Of a DNA stretch of 64,000 nucleotides, positions 1 to 13,100 are shown one piece after another. The stretch is from assembly GCF_000321225.1 (NCBI RefSeq), contig NW_004451010.1, positions 1,777,129 to 1,841,128 on the forward strand. Reading direction: 5' to 3'. The notes beneath the pieces were generated by a model. The model saw only the letters and a list, made by a program, of their open reading frames with translations. It searched no databases and was not told where the DNA came from. Origin of the DNA: Odobenus rosmarus divergens (taxonomy: Eukaryota > Chordata > Mammalia > Carnivora > Odobenidae). The translations under genes and the position numbers were made by a program. Within the stretch, counting starts at the first letter, position 1. The number at the start of each line of letters is the position of its first letter.

Positions 1-2439
1 CTCTCTTTGTCTAAAGACAGAGTTTTGTGAAGGATGTTTGGACAACCCACCCACATTTTCCTGTGGTGCTTATAAAAGGGGCAGAATTCTGAGCCTCAAT
101 GCAGACCTGCTAACTCAGAATTCTTCCACTTTGGCTTAGGAATCTGCATTTTTTTTTTTTTTTTACAAGGTTTGTGGTGATGCTGGTGCACCCTAAACTT
201 TGCGGCTTGCTGCCCTGAGCCAAGGCTGTGCTGTATCTGATAGGTTTGCCACCTATCAACTTGGTAAATAAAAAGAAAATTTCTGATCATTTCTCTGTGG
301 GTATCATTTTGTTTTATATATGTTTTTATTGCATTCAAAAAAAAGGATTTCAGCAACTGTAAACTTTTCATCAAGTTTTAAAAATTTCATAGCATGAAGT
401 TTATTTTTCTAAGTTAAAATAAAATAAAATTAATTTTATCTTATGATAGCTTTTGGTAGTATAAAGGTAATAGCTGAGTACCCTAGGCTTAAGATTCACT
501 GATGCATTTAGAGAACATAAGCAACTTGTTTTCAGTTATGTAGGCTAAGGAACATTTGTTGAATAGGATATAAAATAATTCCTGTTTTCTCCTCATTACA
601 TGCTTAGCACAGGGCCTGGCCAAAAGTAAATGATCCACAAATGTTAGCTAAGATTATTTTTACTATAACCTGAGCCCTTCCTGTGGTTGGGCTGGGGGGC
701 ATCTGTATTAGGATGCTATTTGCTAAATCCACTTTTATTTCAAGGTCTGGAAAAATGCTGTTAGGTTACTTTCTTTCAGATATAACTTTCAGTTAAGCTT
801 TCTTATCTCCAGTTGTTGCTGACCTGATCATGCTGATTGTCAGTCTGTGACTTTTCTTATGCAATCACTAGGTATCAAACCCTGTACTGGACATTGAGGG
901 GCTCCAGAGATGTCAGCATTACCCTAAAGACTAGATTCCAGTGTGTCCTGGTTTTTGCTGAAAACAGTGAAGTAATGTAAAAGGAAACTGAATTTGGTGG
1001 ATGGAGAAAATGCAAACTGGATAGAATGTTTTTCACAATATCCACTTTTGAAGCCCGAGTAGTAGAAGATGACAAAGATACCACAGGTCCTTCACAGTAC
1101 AATTACCTCTAAAAACAGTAGAAAACCCCTTCGTTATAACTTAGCCGAGTATAGTGAACAAAGTAGAGTTCTTCACTTGGTCATGCGCTTCTTAGTTCAT
1201 AGTTGAAAGTTTGCGTTCATTCATCCAGTAATTCTGGAAGATCTCAGTCCTGATCTCCTTGAAATTGTGCCTCTTCCACTTTCGCTCTGTCATATCACCC
1301 TAGTCCCTTTTCCATCTCTTGCGTACACTCTGTCTCCTGTGTGTCTGTATTAATCCCGATTCTTTATTTGGATCTATCTTCCAGTTCTCATATTCTCTCT
1401 TAGGCAACATTATTCTGTTACTTAATCTATCTCTTCCAAACAACTAATTATATTTCTTCAGTTGTGTTTAATCTGTTTCTTATTGCACTTGGTAATGCAT
1501 TTCTAGAGGTTCTATTGGGTTTTTTTTCAAAACGTTTTTCAAAATTTTCAGATTTACTTGGTCTTTTTTATGGTCTCTTGTTTTTTGCTCAAGAGAAGAT
1601 ACACTCTATCTCAAGAAGGAGATACGCTCAGTTCTTTCTTTTATTTCTGTAAAAATATTAAATATGTTATTTTATATTTTGTGTTTGATAATTCCAATAT
1701 CTGAAGTCTTTGCTGTTTGTTGTTTCTGCAACTCTCTCTCATGATAACTCGCTACTCCGTGTGCTTTTTTATTTTCGGCTGTGAGTCCATATTCTTTGAA
1801 GCCTTATCTGTGAAAATTTCTTGAGATTGAGATAAACTTGGATTTCTCCAGACCCTGGCCTATGCTGGCTTCACTGAAATTTGGTCATCCTTTGAGGACT
1901 TCTGGAAGTCAGGCTGCTGGCTTTATTTCTTTTATTTTCAATAGCTTTCGAGGTATGATTTACATGCCAGAAAATTTATCTGTTTAAGTTTAACTTAACG
2001 TTCAAACTTTTACAAGACTGTTGATGTCCTGAGTAAAATCTAGAATGTGACAGACTGAAGGAAAAAGTTGATATCCTTATTGTGGGAGGTAGCGGGGGGG
2101 ACTGGAATTATTTTGATGAAAATTGATGAGACAAGCAACGTGATACAGGTATTTGTGAAACAAAGAATTGTTTATGAAAAATGTTGTTAAAGGAAAACAT
2201 AAGTAGAATTAATGGAAGAAGGCCAGAAAATTTTATTTTGTTAATTCCTATTCATCATTCATAGCTTTGTGGATGCCAGGCCCTCCTGGAAGCTATCCTT
2301 GATGTCCCTCAATCTGGCTTAGGTATCCCAGGGTTCACTGTATTTTTTTCAATGGGAGTAATTATCACAATGTGTTCTAATTACTTGGTTATGTTTCTGA
2401 GCCTTCTTCTCAAGAGCCAGGGTCCTCAAGCCAAATCTG

Positions 2440-2600
2440 GCCCACTGCCTGTTTTTGTAAATAAAGTTTTATTGGAACACAGCAACATCCATTCATTTAT
2501 GTATTATGTATAACTATTTACGCTGTGATGGCGGAGCTGAGCAGTTGCAACAGAGACTATATGGTCTGCAAAGCCTAAAATATGAACTTCTTGATTTTTT
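2440..2600 (-). mobile_element. hAT-Charlie-type DNA transposon relic
   Basis: Contains the familiar mammalian repeat wording 'gtaaataaagttttattgg', followed by 'ggtctgcaaagcctaaaa'. A second, more diverged copy lies at 36041-36215. The exact family name is uncertain. Orientation is assigned from a remembered consensus. Confidence 0.55.
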
Positions 2601-2976
2601 ACTGAAAAGGTTTGTTCTAGTGTGAAGGGTATAAACTTCTAATGTATAATCTCTATCAGGGCAGAACAATGTCTGCCTGGTTTGCTATTGTATCTCTAGC
2701 ACTTACCCTGGTGCTTATCACCTAGAAGGAGCTAAAGAAATATCGATGAATGAATGGAGTGAATGAAAACGATTTCAGTTTTCTATTCTGGGGTTATGTG
2801 GAATTTATAATGAATTAAATCTAAACAGATAAATAAATAGAAATGAGTATGCAGGCAAAATCCAATTTTAAAGAACTTACAATGTTATGTCAAAAAGGCA
2901 GCTGGGTATAGTGAAAACAATCAGACAGGCCTGGGTTCCATGCCTGGCCCTGCCTCTCCAAAGTCTTGTGGTTTTG

Positions 2977-3172
2977 GGGGCGCCTGGGTGGCTCAGTTGG
3001 TTGAGCATCTGCCTTCGGCTCAGGTCATGATCCCAGGGTCCTGCATCGGGCTCCTTGCTCAGCGGGGAGCCTGCTTCTCCCTCTGCCCCCCCCCCCCTTG
3101 TGCTTGCTCTCCCCCTTTTGCCCCCTCTCTCTCTGTGTCAAATAAATAAAAAATGTTAAAAAAAAAAAAAAA
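2977..3172 (+). mobile_element. CAN-SINE (tRNA-Lys-derived), full length
   Basis: The head GGCGCCTGGGTGGCTCAG is followed by a CT-rich body, an AAATAAATAAA tail and poly(A). It is flanked by a 15-bp target-site duplication with one mismatch (2962-2976 and 3173-3187). The body has a run of ten or more C. The duplicated target is itself the target duplication of the next, older SINE. Confidence 0.93.
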
Positions 3173-3187
3173 AGCCTTGTGGTTTTG

Positions 3188-3312
3188 GCTTTTTTTTTTT
3201 TTTTTAAGATTTTATGTTTAAGTAATCTCCATACCCAACATGGGGCTCGAACTCACAACCCCTAGATCAAGAGTTGCGTGCTCCACCAACTGAGCCAGCC
3301 AAGTGCCCCCAC
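3188..3312 (-). mobile_element. Older tRNA-Lys SINE, antisense
   Basis: Reads poly(T), then 'aagattttatgtttaag', and ends in 'actgagccagccaagtgcccc', the reverse complement of the SINE head. It is more diverged than the neighbouring copy. Its flanks (3173-3187 and 3316-3330) are near-identical 15-mers, a target-site duplication. Confidence 0.85.
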
Positions 3313-5882
3313 AACAGCCATGTGGTTTTGACCAAACTATTTAACCTCAACACTGTCAGCTTCCTTCCCTCAAGGTGAGGCTCATGATCTGTGCTTTCAA
3401 AGAGTGCTCTCAGGATTCAGTGAGGGGCTGTGTGCGTAGCCTCTGGCACATGACGAATGCTTATTAAATGCTGGTTCCTTCCCTCCTTGTTTCCTGTTCT
3501 TCTGTGACACTGTTCTGTCTTTATCTTTGCTGATGGACTAAAAACTGTCCTTTGGTGATACGGGTTTAATGACCACAAATACACCTACATCACTCATGTT
3601 TACAGTCGTCCTTGCCCAGATAAAAGTCAATGTTTGACTCAAATGGAGTGCCTGTTACTGAAGACTCGAAGCTGAATTTTCATCCTGTCCCCAAGGGCAA
3701 TGAGCTTTTCATTCTCCCCTTACTTCACTACCTAAACATCCTAGCCATACACACAGAATAGATCAGAGCAGAGAATTCCCCTGCAATTTAAACCAATGAC
3801 TTCAGTTCTAGAAAAAAGGGATGGCTTGGACTGGGGTCTCTCTGGGGGTCGATAAGTTCTGGCTGGTTCAGTGTAAGCAGAATACGGCTTTTCAGTCTCA
3901 GCAGGGCTCTGTCCACGGCCTGGGTCTGCCTGGTAGCCCTATAGCTTTGGGCAGCTCACTTTATATCCAAATAGAGATTCTTCCTCTTAAATTGCAGGGG
4001 TTTGGGGAGGAATAGATAAGATAATGTAGATTCCAATGAATGGAATTTAAAAAATGGTATAGAAACTCAAGTTTGCATGGCCGTTTCCCTCCCTCTATAT
4101 CCTTTCACTCCCTAAAGAGTGGGCTGGCTGGCCCTCCAGGGGGTGATCGGGACTCGGCCTGTAGTGGGGAAGAGCCTGCTATTCAGGGGCAAATGGGTGG
4201 GGTTCTCCTCCTGCCTTCTGTCACAGAGTAATTTTGTGACCTTGGCAGGATATTGAACCCCTAGTATCTCCCTTGGTCAAGCTTGGATTAAAAATAACCT
4301 ACTTCACAGGGTCCTTGTAAAGGATCAGAGGGAATAATAGATGCCCAGTTCCTGACACAGATGAAACCCTCACTAAATGGTTACTACTGTTATTTTTATT
4401 CTCAAGACTTGCACATTTGGAAAGAGGTATCTTTCAGTGTATGCGTTTTAGTGACACTTTCTTCCCACCGAGTTCTTGGAGGTCTCCATCAATTCTTTGT
4501 TGTGGCGTTTCCCGCCCCCAATGCTAGAAAGCGGCTGAGGGCCTTGTTCCAGTCCCCAGCCCTAAGGCTACTGGCGCCATGGAGAGGTTGGCAAGAAAAT
4601 TAGCATTTCCCCGGACATTTAGTGACTGAATTTTCTCTTCCTTTGTAATAGGCAGAAGTATGAAAATCACTGAGCATCTGTAAATAGAATCTTCATTAGC
4701 TAACAGGTCACCTTCCTTCTACCATAATTATGCATATGACTTGTTAGACTGTTTCTGAAGCATCTGCTTGACAAATCCCTTTAGAGTCACACTTTGAACA
4801 TAACTCAGGGCATAGCCCTCCTTGATAGCAAAAATAAGCCACTCTACAGCCTAAAGCAACATGACATTTTCTACCAGATATCAATATTTTCCCATCTGAC
4901 ATTTAGTAGATCCTAGGCAGCCCAAAAAAAAAAAAGAAAAGAAATACCAGCTGCTTCTAAGGTTATGATTCACCATTGTTGTTCTTATCCTTATGTATTG
5001 TTAAGATCTGCCAAAGTGATATTAAGATTGTTCAGATGAGTACTCCTTTTTCTCATATTAGTTCAGCATCTTTCTCTGAAATCTTTTTGTTCACGAATAC
5101 CCAAGAAAATAGTCAGGCAAAGGAAAAACCTGGGCACAGAATTGGAAGAACTTCTCCAGAACATTCCAAAGACAGAAAGAGAGGCCTGTCTCCATGAACA
5201 GTTCTTCCATCATGGTGCACTGCAACTGAGTTGATTTTTATACCTGTGTTGGGTCCTAAATAGCTAGCCCTTTTGTATTTGTCTCTGTTATGGAGGGAAG
5301 AGATGAGGCTTACAGAAGCTCTTCTAAGACTGAAGAGAAAATGTGAGTTATTTTTAAATTTAAACAAGTTTTTTTTTTTAAACCTTTCTTAATATTTTCT
5401 ACCTCGAATCCAACCACTGGGCCTTCTAGGGTTAACAGACTCCAGACTAAGGACCCCTAGACCTGTAGTGACAGCCTTCATCATTTTCAGTATGGCTTGC
5501 AAATAAGAGAATGCTCACTATCTCATTACAGAAGTGAAAAATAAGATTAATTTACAATCTCAGAGTGTTCTCTCCAACATTACTTGCGGGTAAGTAATGA
5601 TTTCTGTCCTCTTGTCTTTCAAGACATATCTAAGAAAAGGGGATTTTCCTTGTGTAGAGCCAGGTAACTCATCCAGAGTATCACTCTAGGAAATTGAGTT
5701 TCCTTTTGTGACTTTGTTTCCTAAAGCCACGCAAGGCTGAGGAAGGACAACCAAAGTATGAAGGCAGAAGTAGGCCTTGTCATAGCAGCAGTCTTGTCTG
5801 GACTGGCGTGCAATCCGGGTATTTATCTCTAACAGTAACTGGAACCCTTTGATATAAAATTTGACATGTAGTTATTATTTAT

Positions 5883-6105
5883 CAATGATACTTATGGCTA
5901 ACATTTATTGAACACTCACTCTTTGCCAGGCCCGCTTCTGAGTGCTTTGTGGTTTTTCCCACAGAATCCTCACAGCAGTCCTGAGAGGTAGGCACTACCA
6001 TTATTCCCATTTTATAGATGGAGAAATTCGCCTCCACGTGCAGAGCTAATAGGTGGCAGAACAAAGGCTCGCCCCTGTGCTGCCTGATTCCAGAGCCCAG
6101 AGCCC
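5883..6105 (-). mobile_element. MIR SINE relic, antisense
   Basis: Shows the reverse-complement MIR core: 'acatttattgaacactcac', 'tcctcacagcagtcctgag', then 'cattttatagatggag'. A 164-codon open frame from 6018 begins inside this repeat and is not a gene. Confidence 0.7.
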
Positions 6106-7734
6106 ATCCTCTCAGCCACCTGCCCGCCCTCCACGTGACAGCCACCTTCCTATCTTATTGTGCAGTTATCTTGGATACGGATCTCTGCACCGCACTGTGC
6201 TGTCTACACCATAGAGTTCTGGCACCTCCTTCTGACGTCTCTGCCTGCAGAAATGGGGGAAGTCTGATGGAGGAGAGCAGCCTCATTTCTGGTCTGGACC
6301 CGTTATCTGTCAGGTCCTGCCAAGAGACTCTCGGGCATCCCACACCTCTGTTGTTCCATTCTGCTCCGTCCGCAGATGGTTATGTCCTTTTTCTTCTGAC
6401 TTATTACCCAGTAAATGTGATTACTCAAGCTTTGCTCTGGTGCCAAGGCCTGGTTGGGAGCTCGGTGAGGAAAGCTGACCTCTCCTGCACGCATCACGCA
6501 GGAGCTCCATGAGGGCTGCGCTGTGTGGAGTGCTCGGTCTTGTTAGCACCGTGAGCACTTTGTGCTGCGTCCCTGACTCTCTCTACACGCAGTTCTGCCC
6601 TTCCCGGGCCTTTATTCTCCAGTCGGCTGTGCCTGTGATCTCCGGGCTGCGGCGATCAGAGAGCTGATGGTGCCTTCCCCACTTTCCCAGGAAGAGGAAC
6701 TTCCTGCTCAGGGTTTGAGCTGACCGTGGCAATTCTGTATTGAAATCTTTGGGATATTTTCATTAACTATTCCATGTCACCACACAAGAAGTGGAGGTGA
6801 TGGTGCACCATTCATTCAGCCATGCCATGTTTGTTAAGCACCTATTTATGTTCTAGGCACTGTGCTGAGCACTGGGGTTGCCATGACAACTAAGATAGAA
6901 TGGTTTCTGCTTTCATAGTCGCCCGTTTTTTAACAAACAGACACATGATGAGGCAATTGCAACATAATTTGATAAAGGCTCTGCTAAGGCAGTAACTCTT
7001 TCCAGAGCATATAGAAGAGGCACCTACTCCAGCCCTGAAGAACTGGGCAGATAACCGGGGGAAGTGGCATCTGAGACCTGAAGGGTGACTAGAATAAGTT
7101 TGGCAGGTGAAGGGGTTGGTAGTTGGGCGGAAGGAAAAGAAAGGGTGCCCAAGGAAGAAGGAATAGCATATTCAAAGGCCTACAGGCAGAGAAAGCATGC
7201 AGAGCCTGGGCAAGCCCAATGAGCTCAGGATAGCTGAAGCAGAGTTTGAAATAGGCTGTGGCAAGACATGCAGTTGGAGAGGTGAGCAGGGTTGGGGACC
7301 TGAAGGGTGGCTGTCATTGAATCTTTCTATGTATCATGTAGGAACCACTTGCTTTCACAGACTGAGCTACTGTAGCTTGGGTATTTAGTGGCAGGGCGTA
7401 GGACTGAGGGGTCACATTTGTTGAGTCCTGCTGTGTCTTGCAGCTGATGGATGATCTGGGAGACCTTTAGCTCTGGCCCCTCATCCATGCCGTCCAGGGG
7501 CCCCAGGCCAGCCAAGTGCCTCCCTCCCCCTGGTGGAATCCCTGTTGCTCAAAAGTCATGTCAGAGCCTTCTTCCGACTGCGGCCAGCAGTGCTCTCTAC
7601 TCTAAAAACTGGTGCCTTCACTCAAAGTCCCTCTTGCCATGCCTGCCGCTGCCATGCCCGCAGCTGGGCCTGACGTGGCCACTGTAGTTGGGGGTGGCCC
7701 TCACTGCTCCACTAGGTACTAGGAACTGAGCTGG

Positions 7735-7890
7735 GACGTTCACACTCACCAGCAACTCTTACAAGTAGGGGTGGTTATCTCCGTTTGTACAGCCAGGGAA
7801 ACTGAGGGCCAGAGCCAACAAATTATTTGTTGCAAGCCACAAAGCTATAAACGGCAAGACAGAATTTGGACCTGGTCTGATTCCAAAGCC
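7735..7890 (-). mobile_element. MIR relic, antisense
   Basis: Reverse-complement MIR wording, including 'cagccagggaaactgaggg', then a degraded 'caagccacaaagctataaacg' counterpart of the 'cacacagctagtaag' block. Diverged. Confidence 0.55.
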
Positions 7891-8730
7891 CCTGCAACCA
7901 CAAGCGGTGACTCTTTCCTTGTCCATATTATCATTCTTATTAAGATCCTTTAAGTCCGCTCTTTGTGTTGTCTTACTGATCCTGTTCTTGAAGATGAGTC
8001 CCTCCAAAACTGGGTCAGAGGCTTTTGAGGGACCTCTCCAAGAGTCGTCCCTTCAGTCAGCAGCATGTCCTAGCAGGCTCTGTCCCTGAGATTTAAGACC
8101 GCCTCTCATACTTTACGATTCCTCCCTGGGGATCTGGTGATGCTTTACGTAAGCAGAATTTGGGGCTGCCATCAGCATATTGCCTATGTGCCATTAGCAG
8201 GTGAGGTTCCTCTGTGACCCTCCCCAGACTCTCATTGCATGTTGTTTCTGACTTACTTTTATTTTTGTCACTTTGCTTTCATTACCATTTTAATGTTCAA
8301 TTTTGATGCTAACTAAAATAGGGTTTTCTGCCCCTCTGCTCCCTCCTGCCTCTTCTCTCAAATACCAGTAAAGCCCAGGGACGAATCTTCTGAATCCTAG
8401 CAGTGGGGATGGATGCATTCGCTAGTGAGAGCTTGGGCTTCAGATAAGGCTACTAATCAATCAGTCACCAGGCTTTTATTAAGTGTCTCTTCGCTAAAAG
8501 CATAGCTGTCCCTGCAGCCAGATGGCCCTGGCTCTGCCCTCCTGAAGGTAATCTGGACCCTGTCACTAATTACTCTTCTTCCCGGCAGCAAGTAGAAGAA
8601 GCAATTTGCAAATTGTTTTTATTGATCACACGGCATTTTCTCCAGAATATCGCTCAGTATAAAAAAAGAGGATATAATTATTCTCAGTTAACATAGTCAA
8701 AACATGTTAATAGAAGAAGGGCAAGTCTAC

Positions 8731-8960
8731 ACAGCGGTTCGGAGGACAAAATCTGAAGTCAACAGATCTGAGTAGGAATCCTTGGCTCTATCCTTCACGA
8801 ACTTTGTGGAGTAGAGCAGGTCACTTAAACTCTTTGAACCTCAGTTTCTCCCTCTGTAAAATGGGAATAATATGAGTTTATAGAGCTGTTACAAGGATTA
8901 AGTTAGCAGGAATTAAATAAAACAGAGTAAAGAGTTCGGTCCAGGAGATACTGTTATTGT
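8731..8960 (+). mobile_element. MIR relic, sense
   Basis: Classic MIR order: '...ggtcacttaaactcttt', 'cctcagtttctccctctg', 'taaaatgggaataata', then a 'gttacaaggattaag' block. It ends about 260 bp before UOX exon 2. Confidence 0.75.
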
Positions 8961-9223
8961 TATCATTAGTTATTGTTATCAAGAAAGCCCCCTACCTGTC
9001 TGTCTTCAGGCTAGCTGGATATATTTTCATCTGTTTCTCGTAATTCTCTTTTCTCCGTTAAAGTTCCCATTTCTCTTCAAAGGTCGGATGTAGTCTTGCT
9101 TTCATAAATACTCTTAACTCTCACCTTTTATAATTATGTGATTAAATCAAGGCTTAAGAGCTTGGAGTTGACTTTTTGCTTTCGTTAAGTTTCTTCAATA
9201 AGAGGACTGTGTTTTTGTTGTAG

Positions 9224-9442
9224 AATGATGAGGTGGAGTTCGTCCGAACTGGCTATGGGAAGGATATGGTAAGAGTTCTTCATATTCAGCGAGATGGAAA
9301 ATACCACAACATTAAAGAGGTGGCAACTTCAGTGCAACTTACTCTGAGCTCCAAAAAAGATTACGTGCATGGAGATAATTCAGACATCATCCCCACAGAC
9401 ACCATCAAGAACACAGTTCATGTCTTGGCAAAGTTTAAAGGG
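9224..9442 (+). CDS. UOX: UOX exon 2 (residues 11-83)
   Basis: Acceptor 'tttttgttgtag' precedes AATGATGAGG; the donor is GGG|GTAGGT. The exon is 219 nt, phase 0 at both ends. It encodes the first tunnelling-fold repeat with the YGKD lysine and the PTDTIKNT active-site threonine. Codon 33, mutated to stop in hominoids, is CGA (Arg). Confidence 0.97.
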
Positions 9443-10144
9443 GTAGGTGTCATTCTTCTTAGATGCTGCCTATCTTGATGCAGAACTCACTGTGCTATAA
9501 TCTGAGGGTATTATTTGCTTACTGCAAGTTCCCTTTATTTTTTAACCCTATTTTTACATTTAAGCCACTAATTTTTAAAAATTTCTATTCTAAAATTCTC
9601 AGCCTTACCGAAAAGCTTTTTTCTTTTTTCTTCTTCTTAACCTCACTTCTTCTCTTTTTTGGTTCTCAACTTACTACATCTTTTAGGAAGAGAATCCTAT
9701 CTGACAAATTTACATGCTCTCTCTTAATTAGGATCATTGGCAAATCAAGGCCCCGGGAGGATTTCAGAATAGGATTTTATACATTTTTGTCATACATTTC
9801 TTTGATTCCTCTAGCTAATTTAGAATGGTGTACATTTATAGAAAAAAGTACCATTTCTCTTCCTGCTGTTACTATAGAAGAAAATCTTGAGTATAAGATA
9901 TATTTCGAAATATATTTGCCCAACTTTTGATGCCTTCCTAATTTTCCCAACTGCATGACCACTTAGTATCTGTATATTGTGGTAAGTGTACTGTTCAAAA
10001 GGGTCTTGAAGCTGATAGAATCTGCTATTTTATAACACTTCACCTTCCACTTTCTTTAAGTGTGAGTGAAGCTGTGTTGGAGCACTAGCAGATTTCTGGG
10101 CAACTCAAGATAATTTTTCTTTTTTTTGCACGGGCATGCAGATG

Positions 10145-10181
<37 letters not shown>

Positions 10182-13100
10182 TTTTATTATGTTATGTTTA
10201 TCAGCATACATTACATCATTAGTTTTTGATGTAGTGTTCCATGATTCATTGTTTGCGTATAACACCCAGTGCTCCATGCAGTACATGCCCTCTTTAATAC
10301 CCATCAGCAGGCTAACCCATCCCCCCACCCCCCTCCCCTCTAGAACCCTCAGTTTGATTCTCAGAGTCCATAGTCTCTCTTGGTTTCCCACTCCGATTTC
10401 CCCCCTTCATTTTTCCCTTCCTGCTATCTTCTTCTTTTCCTTTTTTTTTTTTTAACATATGATGTATTTGTTTCAGAGGTACAGGTCTGTGATTCAACAG
10501 TCTTGCACAGTTCACAGCGCTCACCATAGCACATACCCTCCCCAATGTCTATCACCCAGCCACCCCATCCCTCCCACCTCCCATCACTCCAGCAACCCTC
10601 AGTTTGTTTCCTGAGATTAAGAATTCCTCATATCAGTGAGATCATATGATACATGTCTTTCTCTGATTGACTTATTTCACTCAGCAAGATAATTTTCCTA
10701 TTTGCTAAGAAGTCTAAAAAGACGAGACATGTAGACTGGAAAACTTCTTTTCTCATGCTTTTGCATGAATGCACACTCAGAATGCATGAAATGAACAGAT
10801 TAATTGAAATATAATTTCTGCAAGGCCTTCCTCCCTGCTGAACCTTTCTCTTGCTAATCAGAGTGGCCCAGCAAGCATAAACATGGCTATGGACGCAAAC
10901 AATGAATCATGGAACACTACATCAAAAACTAATGATGTACTGTATGGTGACTAACATCACATAATAAAAAAAGAAAACAAAACATGACTATGGACAAAGG
11001 CATTGCTCTCTTGAAAAATTAAATTGAAAATAGGCTTTTGTCTTGAGCTATAGAAGAGGACCAGGTAACACAGATTCTTGTATTTCTTGCACTGTGTGAG
11101 AGATGCAGAAAAGTGATGGAATGGACCTGGGTATTAAAAACAATTAGAATTTATTCATTATATGTAGAATGACCATACAATTTCTTATCCAAACCAAGAC
11201 ATTTTTTTCTTTTGATTTTTTTTAATTGAGGTATAATTGGCATAAAACTTTATATTAGTTTCAAGTGTACCACATAATGATTTGATATTTGTATATATGG
11301 GGAAATAAATATTTATTTCTTGAGATGAGAACTTTTAAGATTTATTCTCTTAGCTACTTTCAAATAGGCAACACAGTATTATTAACTGTATTATTTGCTG
11401 TGCTGTACATTGTATCCCCCTGACTTATTTATTTTATAACTGGAAGGTTGTACTTTTTGACTCTCTTCACCCATTTTGCTCACCCCCCTCTCCCCTGGCA
11501 AACAGTATTCTGTTATCTATATCTATGAGCTTGATTTTTTTCTGTTTGTTTTTGTTTTGTTTAGATTCCACATATAAGTGAGAACATATGGTATTTGTTT
11601 TTTCCTGACTTATTTCACTTAGCATAATGCCATCAAGGTTCATCTATGATCTATGTTATCACAAATATAAAGATTTCATTTTTTATAGCTGAATCATGTT
11701 CCATTATATATATATAAAATATATATACACCATATATATATATACCATATAAATATGGTTTAAATAATAAATATAAACCATAAATAAATATATATATGTA
11801 TATACACATCACATTTTCTTTATCCATTTATCCACTGATGGACACTTAAATTGTTTCCATATTTTAGCTATTGTAAATAATGCTGCAATGAGCATACATC
11901 TTTTTGAGTTAGTATTTTTGTTTTCTAAACTAGGACACTTCTGAGAGTGAAATAAGATGCTAAAGAGGCATAAAACAGAACTATCCTGGGGAAACCTGTA
12001 CAAACAGTCCACCTTGGGCACAGACATAAATCATCTGTAGACTGTGCTAAGACCATAACCCATTGTCTAAAGATGATTATGAAGAATTTGTGTGAAAGTA
12101 GGGAGCTGCTTTATGGGGTGGAGAGCTGGGGATGGTCCATAGAAGGCCTGTTTGCAAAGCAAAGAAGCAGAAGTGGTTCTACATTAATGTTTTTCCTTGG
12201 GAAACTGGGAGGTCCATTGGCCAATGTCATAAAGACACCAGAGCACTTTGGAGTATACTGTGGTACTGTAGTTGGGGTGGGTGATGACTGAGCTCACCAT
12301 AAGGAGAATCTAAATGTTAAGTTTCATTTTGCTCATCCACTGACACATTTCTTCCTGCAAAACTGGTTTCTTTTAAAAACAGGATAGTCTCACCTGGTAA
12401 TGGCGATCTATTAACTCACACTTAGAAGACGTTGTGAAAAATCGAGATAGGGACCAATTCACCTCTCCAGAGTCTTTCAAAATCTATATTTCTCTGATTC
12501 TAAAAAAACATTTGAACAGGAAAGAGAACTCCATGGGTATTTAAAAATTATTTTTAAATGAGGCAGTTGTTTCTGATCACTACCATTTTGTTTCCTTTTA
12601 CAGATCAAAAGCATAGAAACTTTTGCAATGAACATCTGTGAGCATTTTCTTTCTTCTTTTAACCATGTCATCCGAACTCAAGTCTATGTGGAAGAAGTCC
12701 CTTGGAAGCGTTTTGAAAAGGTTACCTCAGTTATTTGTGCTGTCAGCTTAATTAAAGAAATTGGCTTTATGACATATGCTGAAATTTTACTGGAAACAAT
12801 TTTTTTTTCTAATTTTCAGAATGGAGTTAAGCATGTCCATGCATTTATTCACACTCCCACTGGAACGCACTTCTGTGAGGTTGAACAGATGAGGGGTGGT
12901 GAGAAAATATTTTTCATGTTTTGATTCTGCAATAGCAATTTCAATATTTTATTCTTCTAAACAATTCTGTTTATTAGCATTGAGGAAAACTGTAGAGAAT
13001 TTTGAAGGCATTTAAATCTGAGATGGAAATGAGCATTGTGACTCTGGAGTACAATTAAAAACTATCTGCTTTTTATCCTAGTGTAAAAATGAAATAATAC

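Larger units (their letters stand above)
1..9223. other. UOX 5' side: intron 1 and/or upstream DNA
   Basis: No coding exon is supported here. The ten-codon UOX first exon was searched for by eye and not found, so this is probably all intron 1. The stretch holds a hAT-type relic, two nested tRNA-derived SINEs near 3 kb, MIR and L2 relics from about 3.3 to 9 kb, an AT-rich old LINE-like piece around 1.46-2.06 kb, and many short A or T runs. Short open frames here are chance or repeat-derived. Confidence 0.6.
9443..12603. other. UOX intron 2
   Basis: Contains a 3' L1 fragment at about 10145-10690, an 80-bp L1 insertion near 10.9 kb, an older L1 segment at 11215-11920, and an AT dinucleotide tract. 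An AT-rich 155-codon frame at 9463-9930 has no protein-like features. No further exon is needed: exons 2 and 3 join in phase 0. Confidence 0.8.

Noticed and set aside
2977..3050. tRNA-Lys-like sequence in SINE heads (here and in the other SINEs)
   Set aside because: Part of CAN-SINEs with tails and target duplications; not functional tRNA genes.
6018..6512. 164-codon + strand open frame
   Set aside because: It begins inside an antisense MIR relic, is Cys/Pro/Ser-rich without family-like motifs, and overlaps frames on the other strand.
1..9223. UOX exon 1 and a DNASE2B neighbour (expected from human/mouse order)
   Set aside because: Neither could be found by eye; both probably lie left of the window.
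9463..9930. 155-codon + strand open frame just after UOX exon 2
   Set aside because: AT-rich intron sequence giving Phe/Leu/Ile runs; no splice logic, and exons 2 and 3 already join in phase.
10126..10545. Open frames of 70-109 codons on both strands
   Set aside because: Repeat translation of the antisense L1 3' end.
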